29,654 nucleotides of DNA from Triparma columacea (lineage: Eukaryota; Sar; Bolidophyceae; Parmales; Triparmaceae): positions 21,156 to 50,809 of the forward strand of contig BRYA01001470.1 in NCBI GenBank assembly GCA_030267965.1, read 5' to 3'. The notes under the pieces were generated by a model. That model had not been told where the DNA came from. It worked only from the letters and a program-made list of their open reading frames with translations, and ran no database searches. Both the position numbers and the translations under genes were made by a program. Positions within the stretch are counted from its first letter, which is position 1, and each line of letters opens with the position of its first letter. Below are positions 20,047 through 29,654 of this stretch, piece after piece.

Positions 20047-21743
20047 TTAATCGACCCCGTAAGCCTCCCTGTATTTGCTGACAGCTTCCAGCACCCCGTC
20101 CTCAAACTTCCCCTCAGTCTTGCAGAACTTGAATAGCTGCTTAAGCGCCACGATGCTAACGACCGGTATATCCAGGTCCCTTGCCACCGCCTGCACCGCG
20201 CTGACGGGGTCGTCCAGGCTCCTTTTCTCCGCCCTGTCAAGTGCGATGCTAACCCCGACAGGTTCGCATCCTTTGATCTTCGTTAGCATCGCGTGGCTCT
20301 CCCTGATCGCCGTCCCCGCGCTGATGACGTCGTCAACGACTAGGACCTTCTTCCCCTCCATGGTCGCCCCTACGAGGACACCACCCTCACCGTGGTCCTT
20401 GGCCTCCTTCCTGTTGTACGCGAAGCCGACGTCGACACCGAAGTCGGCGTACAAGGCGGAGGCGACGACGGCGCCGAGGGATATTCCCTTGTAGGCAGGG
20501 CCGAAGATTACGTCGAAGGTCACGGTTGAGGGGGAGGGGGAAAGGGGGGAGGACATTATGGAGGCAGCGTAGGCCTTACCCAGCTTGAAAAGGGCGGCGC
20601 CGGTGCTGAAGAGACCGGCATTGAAGAAGTAGGGGCTGAGGGTGGGGGGGTGGGGTGGGGGGGGGGGGGTCCGAAGCGAAATGAAAAGTATCACGTTAGG
20701 AAGGTGGTCGTCGGGGGGAAGCATTTTTCAGATAAACCTCCTTCGGACCCGTTGCCCCCATTCCTCTTGCACTGTTACCCCGCTCACCTCTCGCGTCCGC
20801 TTTTAAGTGTGAAGGTCCCGAATTTCAGGACCCCCATCTCAAGGCTGAAGTTGATGAATTCCCTCTGGAAGTTCTCGATCTCGTCTCCCCCCCCTCCCCT
20901 TCCCCCCTTTACCTTCTCCCTAGCCCTGTTGATGTTATCCCTAAGTTCCTTGGCCTTCTCCCCCCTGTCCTCCGCCCTCGATATTCCCCTGCTAACCGGT
21001 ATGAGCATTTTCCCCCCTCCCTCATCAAGCCCCGCCTCACAGGCAGCGTCGAGATCGCCACCCTGGGCGCCGACGCCGGGGGAAAGTAGCCAGAGACCGG
21101 GGGCTGAGGCGCGGGAACGCTTGAGGGCGTCGGGATCGGTAGCTCCTACTACTAGACCTATGCAAGGCTCCAAGGTTTCGTCACCGCCGTTCGCGGCCAG
21201 GGACCAGTCGGCGGCAAGACGGGCTATCTTCTCGAAGCAACCGGACAGGATCTCGGAGGAGCCGGGGTTGGAGGTCTTGCAGAGTACGAAGGCCCCACCC
21301 TTCCCCTCGTATTCCCCAGTCAGGAAAGGCGCGACGGAGTCGTATCCCATGAGTGGTGATAGTGTCACCCCCGTTGCCATGAGCTTGTCGTACGACGCCA
21401 CAGCGTACGCCGACGCCGTGGATCCGATGTCCCCCCTCTTGCAGTCTAGGAGAACTGGGACGTCGTCCCCGATGTGGTTGATAACCTTGAGCAGCGTGTC
21501 ATGACCCTCTGATCCTAGACACTCAAAGAAGGCTGCATTTGGCTTGTAAGCGACGGCGTATGGGCGGGTTGCGTCAATGATATCGATGCAGAACTTTAAG
21601 GCAGCAGCAGCTACCTCTGTGTCAAGTGATGTGGGAGTAATACCAAGGGAGGAGAGCTCGTTGCGATGAGGGTCTAAACCAACGCAAAGGAGAGAGTTAA
21701 TTGAGGTAGAGCGGGATGATATTTTGGAGAAGAATGATGTCAT
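20047..21743 (-). CDS. UMPS: Bifunctional UMP synthase, OMP decarboxylase-OPRT order
   Basis: Exons 20788-21743 and 20047-20635 (minus; intron 152 nt, phase 2) encode 514 aa. It catalyses the last two steps of de novo UMP synthesis: orotate plus PRPP to OMP, then decarboxylation to UMP. The N-terminal half is OMP decarboxylase (about 1-290): LLCVGLDP, AYKPN (K67), LLDCKRGDIGS with D100, K102, D105, and LLSPGVGAQGG. The C-terminal half is orotate phosphoribosyltransferase (about 305-514): FGTFTLKSGRESPYFFNAG, FGPAYKGISL, YNRKEAKDHGEGG and the PRPP-binding VLVVDDVISAGTA (416-428). The intron falls at the OPRT N-terminus. The decarboxylase-first order is opposite to animal and plant UMPS and is known from stramenopiles, cyanobacteria and kinetoplastids. 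No targeting signal is seen, and it ends GVD rather than a peroxisomal SKL. Confidence 0.95.
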
Positions 21744-22031
21744 GTTGATGTATATATGGTTATTGTGTGTGTATGTGTCTTGTTATGTGGGAGAAAAAGG
21801 AAAGTGAAAATTGATGGGTGGAAAATGCTGCCATTCTGGGTGAAGGTCAATGGGGGTGAGATTAAAGAGAAATTGGGCACAGGCATTTGAAAATTAAACG
21901 CAGTGCGGTTTTTATTGTCATTGTCATTCCAAGCGCGTCGAAGGTGTGCGAGACACGCATTTAGCAGGAGAAGGAAAAAAAGAGAAAAAGGAGAAAGGAT
22001 CTGTAGAAAAGCTTGGAATTCATTCCAATCA
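21744..22031. promoter_or_regulatory. Divergent intergenic region, UMP synthase and RNA methyltransferase
   Basis: 288 bp between two start codons. The frame of the methyltransferase is open from about 21903 but contains no ATG before 22032, so this stretch is taken as leader and promoter. A TATATA lies about 10 bp from the UMPS ATG, too close to be a classical TATA box. Confidence 0.45.
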
Positions 22032-22937
22032 ATGTCTGAAGATAAAAGCGAAGATAGAGGAGGTTATGATTACAATGGACGATATAACATTAGTATAGTT
22101 AACATTTTAGATATACGTGATGATGACAAATTAGAGAAAATAGTCTTCTCGAAACAAGCCCTCACTGTGCCTAACCCTATTTATGAGCCTAATTACCAGC
22201 ACAAAATATTAGGATGCCAACCATCAACCTGGCATGGCTGCCTAAGGAACGTTCCAGGTGTGCTGTCAGAGAGGTTCCCATTGCAAAGGTCTGGAGAAAA
22301 CAGCGAGGATATCGAGGACGAGAAGGAGCGTAGTGAAAGGATAGGTAGGGACCACGTCGTCGTCGTGGAGTTAAGAAATATAGAGGAGAGGAAGGGCCCT
22401 GTTCTTGTGCTTCAAGGTTTGAGGTATAGGGGGAACATAGGCACCATTGTTAGGACGGCCGTACAGTGCAACTTCTTCGAGAGGCTAGTGATGATTGACC
22501 CAGACTTCGACCCCGAAGCCCACAACAATTCCAGGGTAGCTGATAAGGACCTAGAGTTCTACAGCATGTGCAACAGCGTCCTCCTAAACGTGGATCACTA
22601 CGGGAGCGTTGAGGAGTTCAGGGAATCCCCGCTGGCAAGGGAAGAGGGGAGGCCCTGGTTAGCCGCGGCTCTTGTGCCTGGCAGCGTCAACCTCTACAGT
22701 CGTTCGGCGACCCCCCTCCTCTCCTCCCTCTGCCTCCGCTCCGGTCTGCTCTTCATGGGCAGTGAGGGCCTCGGCCTACCCCAGTCCATCGTTGGGGACA
22801 GCCGATGCAGAAGCGTTATGATACCGGCGATGAGCGCGAGCGTTAACGTGGGGGTGGCGTTCGGGATGGTCATGGCGGCGGTACTCATGAGGAGAGCGGA
22901 GGGAGAGGACGAGGATGAGGTAAAAATATTGAGTTGA
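22032..22937 (+). CDS. SpoU/TrmH-family RNA 2'-O-methyltransferase
   Basis: Single exon, 301 aa, the only intronless gene here. The C-terminal half is a SPOUT (trefoil-knot) domain with the three SpoU motifs: motif 1 NIGTIVRTAVQCNFF (N135, R141), motif 2 FMGSEGLGLPQSI (E245) and motif 3 IPAMSASVNVGVAFGMVMAA (S270, N272). These bind S-adenosylmethionine and the target ribose in tRNA or rRNA. The N-terminal 120 residues are acidic and not recognised; they may be a substrate-binding extension. The target nucleotide cannot be told from sequence, and no clear organelle presequence is seen at the chosen ATG. Its stop is 15 bp from the stop of the next gene on the other strand, so the 3' UTRs must overlap. 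Confidence 0.9.
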   Translation: MSEDKSEDRGGYDYNGRYNISIVNILDIRDDDKLEKIVFSKQALTVPNPIYEPNYQHKILGCQPSTWHGCLRNVPGVLSERFPLQRSGENSEDIEDEKERSERIGRDHVVVVELRNIEERKGPVLVLQGLRYRGNIGTIVRTAVQCNFFERLVMIDPDFDPEAHNNSRVADKDLEFYSMCNSVLLNVDHYGSVEEFRESPLAREEGRPWLAAALVPGSVNLYSRSATPLLSSLCLRSGLLFMGSEGLGLPQSIVGDSRCRSVMIPAMSASVNVGVAFGMVMAAVLMRRAEGEDEDEVKILS

Positions 22938-22952
22938 TATTGTTGATTTCTA

Positions 22953-25601
22953 TTACACCGCGTCCTTATCGTCCGCCTTCACTGACACCTTGAGGCTTCT
23001 CCAGTACTTGCGTCCGACAAGAAACACCACCAGCCCCATCACGCTCAACACAACACTGATATTCCTAATGTTTGCTTCCGAGAATGTTGTCGACCCAGTC
23101 GGCATTGTCGTCACTTCCACGGAAAGAAAGCGAGAAGCCAGAGACCCTGTAGCAGACCTCTCCTTCCTGCCATCCGATGCCGTCGTTGGTGGCGTGGCAG
23201 ATGGTTCTTCCTCCGTTTGAATAACCGTCGTCGTAGACCCACTGGGCCAGGTTGCTGGGGCCAAGCCCTTCTCCACCATCCCCAGCCCCGCCTGCGTGCC
23301 TTCGTAGCCCCCAAAGTGAACGTTGACAGCGAAGGAGCTCACAACGACCCCGTCCACCCCCATAACCGGCGTCCCGCACACGCTCTCTTCCTCCGCCTTG
23401 TACGACTCGTATGCCGCCAGCACCCCCACCCGGCCCCGGCTCCCGGTACCCCCCAGGTCGAAGAGGTCGACGCTCGCCTTGCTCCCCCCCCCCCAGCTCC
23501 CGTGGAGGACGACGTCGTTGCAGGCCGTGACGACGTAACCCTCCCCCTCGTCCCGGTCCTCCTCCAGCCACGTAACCCAGTTCGCTGCAGTCGCCACTGA
23601 GTAGTCGAGAACCTCGGGGCAACCGTCCTCCTCCTTGACCTGCGGTTCGCAGACCAGCGGCGAGGTCCTCGTGTTGTACTCGTGCGAGTTGTAGCAGTGG
23701 TTCCCCTCCGTGACCAAGACCGCGATGTCCCCCAGGGCAGCCGTAGTCGCCCGGGAACCGAGACCGAACAGGCGCCAGGGGACTGATCCGGACCCGTGGT
23801 CGACGCCGAGGAAGATGCGGACGCCGTCAGACACCGCGACAAGGCTGGCTTCGGAGGCGCCTCCCAGGTGGGCGGAAGAGAAGGAGGTTATCTCGCCAGT
23901 GAACTTGAGAGGGTTAGGGTGGTGAAGGCGTTAGAAATCTGAGCAAGAGTTGTATATCAGTCTTCGTCCCTCCCCTCCCTCCCCCCTAACCCCCAACCCC
24001 CCAGCACTGCCCCGTCTCACCTTCACCTTCCCTGGCTTGTGCTTCTTTCCCCATATGCACCTTCCATTGAACTCGACGAGGCACCCCCGTCCATTTATTT
24101 TGAAGTCCCCCCCCTCCCCCTCATCCCCCCGCGGCAGGTCCACGCTGTCCCAGTCCTCCACCCTCATGTCCTCGAAAGGTTCCCCGCTTCCAACCTCTGG
24201 AACCTCTATTCTCTTTACCACCTTAGAACCACCGACCACGAACTCGAGCTTCCACACCCCGTCATCCCCGTCGGCTCTGGCGAGGGAGGGCCGAGTCCCC
24301 GTCTCACCCCCATTGACAACCTTGTCGAAACCCCTGGCTTCCGAAGTCCCTGCGTTGGGTGCGCATGTTGTGTTAGAGCCCCCACCTTGGCCACTTCTCC
24401 CCCCCTCCCCCCGCTCTCCGGTTTTCTCACCTTCTAGCTTGCTCCTCGATGAAAGTACGTCAAACATGGAAGGGTCGATGTTGATGGCAAAGGCGAGACC
24501 CCCCCCGGAGGGGACATTGTAAAGGTCGCGGCCGTCGATGTAGTCGTTGATAAAACCCGTTATCGTGCCCTGGTAGTCGGGCTCCCAAAGTTGGAGAGGC
24601 CCTTCACGAGCACCGAACTGAGGGGGTCGGGGTGGGATGGGGTGGGGTGGGGAGGGGGTTAGTGTACCCGGCAGATGACGCCCCCCCCGGACACTGGGAC
24701 GCCAAAGCCTAACCCTCTCACCTTTCCGTAACCATTCTTCGACATCGATGCCCAATCGCTCGTGTCTGGATCGTTAAGAATGGAGAAGCGCTCACAGAAC
24801 CCATCGTCAGAGTAGAAGCAGTCTGCGCTGCATTTGTCGGATTCTGCAAATGTGGTGAGGGTAGGGGTGGGGGTGCGGCGAGTGCGGGGGTCAGCGGGAT
24901 GGGTGGGTGCAGAGCGTTTCCCTACAAGCTCACCTATCCAGACAGAAGGCCAGGGCTTGAAGAGGTCAGCCTTGCAGTCGCAGGGTTTGGCGTCGCCATC
25001 GAGCACGAACTGCGGAGATCGGAGCGAAATGGTGCGCGCGTGAGTTGTGTGTGATGCGCAAGGGTCAGGAGCAGGATCTCCTTTCTCACCTCTAAATCAA
25101 TGTTGAACTTCGACTTAGCCTCCAAAATCGCAGTATCAGCCCTATCAAAGAAGCCATTCACCTCCTCGAGCCACTGCCCAGCCCACGGGTGGAGGTACGG
25201 GTACTTGGAGCAGACGTCAGGGGCCTTCTTGAAGCAAAGAGCGATGCTGATGGTCTTGTTGTAAGCAGCCTCAGGAGGGGACACAACAAAGAAGTCAAGC
25301 ACGTCGTCCAGCGTCGAGTAAGGTTTCTTCTCGAAGAAGCTAGGGGCATCGTGGCTCAGCTTAAAGCCCTCCCTCTGCCCTGGCTCCCAGTGCGGATCAA
25401 TCTTGAAAGACGTTGCTCCTTTTGCAAGCCACGCCCTCCACTCACGCAGATCATTTGCGCTGAAAAGACGTGTTAGAAAAACAATGCGTAAATACAATGC
25501 GTAGGGTTAAGGCACAAAAATATGTCACTGACATGGGGCAAATCGAGATGGGGCGAATCTTGGGGAGAAAACCCTCACCTGTGCAACTGGTATTGAGCCA
25601 T
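22953..25601 (-). CDS. Putative GDPD/PI-PLC-like phosphodiesterase with C-terminal membrane anchor
   Basis: Seven exons on the minus strand: 25579-25601, 25090-25459, 24934-25009, 24722-24843, 24431-24617, 24021-24349 and 22953-23903; phases agree and give 685 aa. The N-terminus HSANDLREWRAWLAKGATSF, then KIDPHW and FKLSHDAPS, resembles the start of glycerophosphodiesterase/PI-PLC-like TIM barrels (H7, D29, H44, D45), with a Lys where GDPDs have the first metal-binding Glu. Further barrel-like strands occur far downstream (GVLAAYES, VMGVDGVVVSSF near the C-terminus), so the barrel may be interrupted by large insertions. Cys pairs (CDC, CSADC, CFYSDDGFC) suggest an oxidising environment, but no signal peptide is present. 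One membrane helix (about 651-666, ISVVLSVMGLVVFLVG) is followed by a short basic-acidic tail. Function and topology are uncertain. The acceptor of the last intron is AAG at 23904, because the nearby CTCAG breaks the frame. Confidence 0.7.
24350..24430 (-). other. 81-nt intron, multiple of three and stop-free
   Basis: GTGAG donor, CTAAC branch-like motif and CGCAG acceptor mark it as an intron, but its length is divisible by three and it has no stop in frame. Retention would add 27 Gly-rich residues. Spliced is preferred. Confidence 0.65.
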
Positions 25602-25816
25602 GGCGTGGAAGGAAGCGATCAAGGTGGAGGGGGGAGGATTTTGGTAGAAAAAAAGAGAATTTGCGAGAATAGGAATTGAGAAGAAGAGAAAAGAAATTGA
25701 ATCACTTTCACAAGAACTGAGTCTGAGCTGAGAAGCAGTTATCTTAATTCAAACTCTCAAGAATCGGCCCCTATCAACTCCCCCCCCCCCCCCACCCCCC
25801 AACCCCTCCACCCGCG
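25602..25816. promoter_or_regulatory. Divergent 5' region of the GDPD-like and polytopic membrane genes
   Basis: 215 bp between two start codons, with a C-rich run (about 25780-25800) next to the start of the plus-strand gene. No obvious core promoter motif was seen. Confidence 0.5.
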
Positions 25817-28800
25817 ATGGCGACCCTACAGGAGACATCCATCATTGCCCCTTTATCCTCCTCTCTCACTGCCGATGACAAAGCTCGACCAAAATTGGCT
25901 AAGTTTTGGCTGTTTTGGTTCGGTTTTTGTCACATATCCCTAACAGTTTACTTCATCTCTCTCCCGTTCACAACAGGTCAAGATTTGAAACTCTATAGAT
26001 TCAATTTGACCAGCCTCTTGCATCCAGGTATGATAAGATAGATGTCGTTCCATTCTTCCTCACTCCGTTCCATTCTTCCTCACTCCCTTCTCAACCCCAT
26101 CCCCCACCCCCTCTCTCACAGGTTCAGTTCTAATGACACTAGTTCTGTTGACGGCGCCGGGGGCAATGCGATACCTTCACGTGGCTTGCTTGAGCCTGCA
26201 GATGTTAATTTTGTACCTCGAATCACCCCTGAAGGACTTCCACACTAGCCAGTTTATAGTCCACGCCTTAATGTATATATTCGTCACCCCTTATGCTATC
26301 TTTTCTTCGAATGCGAACCCAACGCCGGAGTTCTACTACAACATCGTGCCCAAGACTTTTTTAATTGCATCCGTTAATGCCGCGTACTTCTCCGCTCCAA
26401 TAATGGGTTGCACGGTCGAGCAGGTGAGCCCGTTGTGAAGGAATACTCCAACTCGTCGCATGTATATCATCCACTGACAAAACTTTTCCGCTATTCGCTT
26501 ATCTCGTCTCAGGGCTTTATAAGGCAGGACGGATTCTCCCAAGCTTTATGCGAAGACGTCCTAACCTCGACACAGCTGTTGACGACGATGATCTTCGCGG
26601 TCGCATTTTTGTGCATATTCCACCTTCCCTCTGTGAAGCTTGAACCTATGTCCCTCCCATCCTTCACCCTCCACACTAGTGATTCCTCAATCCTCGCTCT
26701 TCTCTTTGGGAGCTTGATATGCTGCATCTACGTGTATACCTCAATGGCCGAGTTTGACAACGAAGTAGATTTCAAAACTTGGAAAAAATCCAACCTCATT
26801 TCGGGGCAACTTTGGAGAGGGCGCATCAACTACTCAATTCGCTTGTTGATTTGTTTCGCGGTGCTCATCCCTCCAATCAATCACTATTCGAAAGTGAAGC
26901 CAATCACCATCCTCCCCGCGTCGGTACGACACATCGCAATTTCAATACTACACTGGGTACGGTCTCACACGGTCGGCGGATCAGGAGTCGAGTTGGCACC
27001 CATTTGGAGGTTGATGTGTTATTTCATGTGAGAAAATGATCAATAAGAAAAGACGAAAAACAAAACAAACCGAACGAAGCAAAACTAAGCCTCCCCCCCT
27101 ACCTCCCCCAGGTTCACCTTCTTAACAATTGTGCTAGTTCTATTTGCGTTGATCACCTCCGACGAACACGCTACAGAATACGAAGCGAACATAATCACCA
27201 CGTTCGCACTCCTTGTAGCACCGACATCGTTCACAACTGCAACTTTCTGTTTTTTCAGCAGGCCTCGGTCTCAATCGAAGGCGAGGATCATTCCCATCTC
27301 GGTGCCATTTGTCTACGGACTAGCCGCATGCCTAATTTCCACCATCAACGACGTCGACGCAATCACGGTGGCCGGCGTGCGGTCTTCATCAATCTTTCTC
27401 TTGACGTCCATTGGTGGAGTTTGCCTCATTCTAATCTCGTACAACTCACAAAACTACTTGAGGACGTTCTCAGACAACCAAATTCAACGGTACCTACTGA
27501 GATTTTGCACTTCGGTCTTCCCGATGATCTTCGTCTCTTGCTACTTAATTCTCGAAGGGATAAGTTGTGCCGCGCATAAAACGAAACGTCGGGCTGATCG
27601 ATGCGAAGGCTTCGTCGTGTGCCAGTATGTCCTGCTCATAAATACCACCATCAGCTTCGTGTCGTTTGCGTTGTCATCATTCCTGCCCCTTCTCCCTTGG
27701 AGCTCCGTCTTCCTCTTTACCCCCCCTCAAGAAAATGGGGAGCCCGTCGAAGGCCTCCAGATCTATCACATCGCCGTCACAATAACTACGTCCTTTCTAG
27801 CCTCAATAACATTCGGTCTACGCCCAGAGAAGGAAGCTTCCTCCGATTCCAACTACGAGGCTGGTGCGGGAATTGCAGCCGGGATCGTCAGTGTTTTTGT
27901 TTGGGTCATTCTGGCCCTCTGGGTAAGCCTTATCACGTTTTACATGGCTTTCGTTAAGTTGAGAATATTGGAGGAGGAAGATGAAGAGGAAGATGCTGAT
28001 GAGGAAGAAGTCGGCACCCCAAGTTTCAAGGCCGACGCTTGTAAGTTGCTTTTGAGCAAGTTGAGCACTTTCAACAGGCTTCGTCAGGTCAAAAGAGAAC
28101 GGATGCCGATGAGCATAATCTACAGGATTGGGTTCAGCACAATGTCTGTCCTGAACGTGTTGACAGCTTTCTTAAGTATCATCACCCACTTCCTTGGTGA
28201 AGGAGATCTGACGCACATCAACAGCTCTACTGGAATGTTCTTCCTATTGATGTCCGAACAGCTCTTACCGTTCGGGTGGGTGGGCTCCGTGTTGTTCACA
28301 TTCTCGGATTACAAAAGTGGCACCCCTTCCATCTCTAGGAGCGAATCTATCTTAACTTGGGCCCCTAGTGCTACGAGCGTGTGCTGTCTGACGTTTTTTT
28401 GGATGCAGGGTAGGTTCTACGCGGGTTTCATTTATGTAGGAATAACATCTGCCTCGGTCACCTTGGGATTCGCTTGCAGGCGAGCAAAGTTGTCTTTCTT
28501 AAGAAAGGCAGGCAAAGAAGGCTGTATAGAACCCAATGAGCACCTTGTTTCAACCGGCGTGATAGGCTCAGCTGTTCTGGGACCGATGGTGCTGGTTGCT
28601 TCGCAGGGAATTTCTTGCCTCATGACGGACTTTAGTGGGGGAAGAGGCGAGAAAGAGTTGATATATGATGATAACAGCTGTGACTCCATCTTCACCGCCA
28701 ACCGCCCCTTGATGCTAATGTTTGTTTACGTGACATTTCAAGGCGTTGCTTTCGGCTGGCAGAGGGACATGCCGACGCTTGAAGAAATCGTGAGAATGAA

Positions 28801-29200
28801 AATCAACAAACCACAAGTCATCCAGGGGTTTGCGTTTGCAGTTGGCGCAATTATCTCCCTTTTCCTCTACTCGTGCGGGGGGAACTTTGGTGAGAAAACG
28901 AAAGGTTATCGAACCATTCTTGTCTACGTTTTTTGTTTCACAGTTATGTTCTCAACTAGCTTTCAAGTGATTCATCGATTCCGATCCAAGTCTAAGGAGA
29001 AGAGGAAGGGGAAGATGAAGATTGGGGAGGAGGGGGAGGGGGAAAGAAAAAGAAAGGAGAGCGAGCCAAAAGGCACTGAGATGGAAAGCTGGGGGAAAAA
29101 AATCAAGGAGATGAAGAAGAAAAGCAGTGGAACGAGCGGGCAACAAGTAGACGAGGGTATTGCAGGAATCTTGGGCACACTCGATCCAGGGTTTGTGTGA
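25817..29200 (+). CDS. Orphan polytopic membrane protein, about 20 membrane segments
   Basis: Exons 25817-26027, 26122-26423, 26513-27027 and 27112-29200 encode 1038 aa; introns are 94, 89 and 84 nt. Most of the protein is hydrophobic helices spread from residue 30 to 960; by eye there are about 20 (for example FWLFWFGFCHISLTVYFISL, MYIFVTPYAIF, LTTMIFAVAFLCIFHL, AGIVSVFVWVILALWVSLIT, TILVYVFCFTVMFSTSF). A strongly acidic loop (about 630-645) lies mid-protein, and the last 70 residues are a hydrophilic Lys/Glu-rich tail, presumably cytosolic. I recognise no transporter, channel or receptor signature. Both ends look genuine. The first donor is GTATG instead of the usual GTGAG but is required to give HPGSVLMTLVLL. 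A lineage-restricted transporter or membrane scaffold is possible. It shares a divergent promoter with the GDPD-like gene. Confidence 0.8.
26046..26085 (+). repeat. Two tandem 20-bp units in an intron
   Basis: CGTTCCATTCTTCCTCACTC occurs twice head to tail in intron 1 of the polytopic membrane gene, upstream of its acceptor. Confidence 0.9.
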
Positions 29201-29654
29201 GGGAGAGAACCACGCTGTAGTTTTCAACACATGTTGTATGTATCATCAAGAGCCCACAATTATTATTAGTGGGCGTAGAGTCGAAAAACGAGCCCCTGGA
29301 TACTGAAGCTCTTTTTTGAACACGTATGATGACGGAGGCTGAGCTTCTGGAATTTGGTTTGGATTTGAGAAGATTTCGATGGTATGGGTGAAGACAGTTT
29401 AGAGTTGTTAAAATTTTCATGTTTATTATGCTGCGCAGGGGAGGGGGGGCACATTCTTTTTCTCCTCCTTCCTCGAAACCTGGGTATGAATACAAAGAGG
29501 TATTGCAGCGAAAATCCCTCAAACCTTGTTGTTCTTGTTCCATTCCGCCGCATCCTTCCTCGCTATATCTTTACTCGCACTCATCAGTTGCGCAACATTA
29601 ACAATATTCTTCATCACGCACGCGGGCTTGCAAATGTAGTTGAGAAAGAAAATG
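29201..29654. other. 3' flank, right edge of window
   Basis: 454 bp after the last stop. An inverted repeat GCCCAC (29252-29257)/GTGGGC (29269-29274) with an 11-nt AT-rich loop lies about 50 bp after the stop. A G-run is at about 29440-29449. No gene was recognised; the 5' or 3' end of a gene beyond the edge could lie here. Confidence 0.4.

Noticed and set aside
20650..21504. Plus-strand open frame of 284 codons opposite UMP synthase
   Set aside because: It is antisense to the clearly conserved UMP synthase exon and has a Pro/Ser-rich low-complexity translation.
21903..22031. Arg-rich extension upstream of the RNA methyltransferase ATG as a presequence
   Set aside because: The frame is open but contains no ATG before 22032, so translation from ATG would not include it.
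23339..23842. Arg/Ser/Thr-rich minus-strand open frame overlapping the GDPD-like exon
   Set aside because: Shifted frame of the real exon; composition is biased and it connects to no splice site.
29252..29274. Hairpin after the last stop as a histone-type 3' stem-loop
   Set aside because: The 11-nt loop and lack of the histone consensus rule it out; the gene is not a histone.

Overview
The window reads as nuclear DNA of a unicellular eukaryote, most likely a photosynthetic stramenopile (a Bolidophyceae/Parmales or diatom-related alga). That placement is an inference from gene content. Twelve protein genes are packed into 29.6 kb, eleven of them with short spliceosomal introns. Of 27 introns placed by frame and protein continuity, 25 begin GTGAG, one GTATG and one (predicted) GTAAG; many carry a CTAAC branch-point-like motif. 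UMP synthase is fused in the order OMP decarboxylase then OPRT, which is known from stramenopiles, cyanobacteria and kinetoplastids and is opposite to animals and plants. DNAAF11 (LRRC6/TilB) implies that the organism builds motile flagella.

Layout: (1) 51-1741 +, coiled-coil protein with repeated C-terminal FLEEI motifs; (2) 1829-4903 -, PHD plus extended-PHD nuclear protein; (3) 5056-10823 +, 1890-aa LRR/EF-hand protein; (4) 10915-12839 -, protein with five IQ motifs; (5) 13227-14647 +, phytochelatin synthase; (6) 14766-16140 +, HIR-type SPFH protein, with a 17-N assembly gap in its first intron; (7) 16376-17431 -, secreted class 3 lipase; (8) 17784-19667 +, DNAAF11; (9) 20047-21743 -, bifunctional UMP synthase; (10) 22032-22937 +, SpoU/TrmH RNA methyltransferase; (11) 22953-25601 -, GDPD/PI-PLC-like protein with a C-terminal membrane anchor; (12) 25817-29200 +, orphan polytopic membrane protein with about 20 membrane segments. 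Strands alternate almost perfectly, so neighbours share divergent 5' regions of about 150-390 bp or convergent 3' ends (as little as 15 bp between stop codons).

There is no operon-like pathway. Loose themes are flagellum/calcium (DNAAF11, the IQ protein, perhaps the EF-hand LRR protein), metal and membrane stress (phytochelatin synthase, HIR), pyrimidine synthesis, RNA modification, and surface or membrane proteins. No mobile element, CRISPR, tRNA or rRNA was recognised. The points most worth following are the near-identical 5' heads of two introns in gene 1 with a related head in gene 4 (possible introner remnants), a start codon apparently split by an intron in the HIR gene, a Cys-rich insertion in the catalytic domain of phytochelatin synthase, five IQ motifs at exact 26-residue spacing, and several large proteins with unusual or unrecognised architecture (genes 3, 11, 12).
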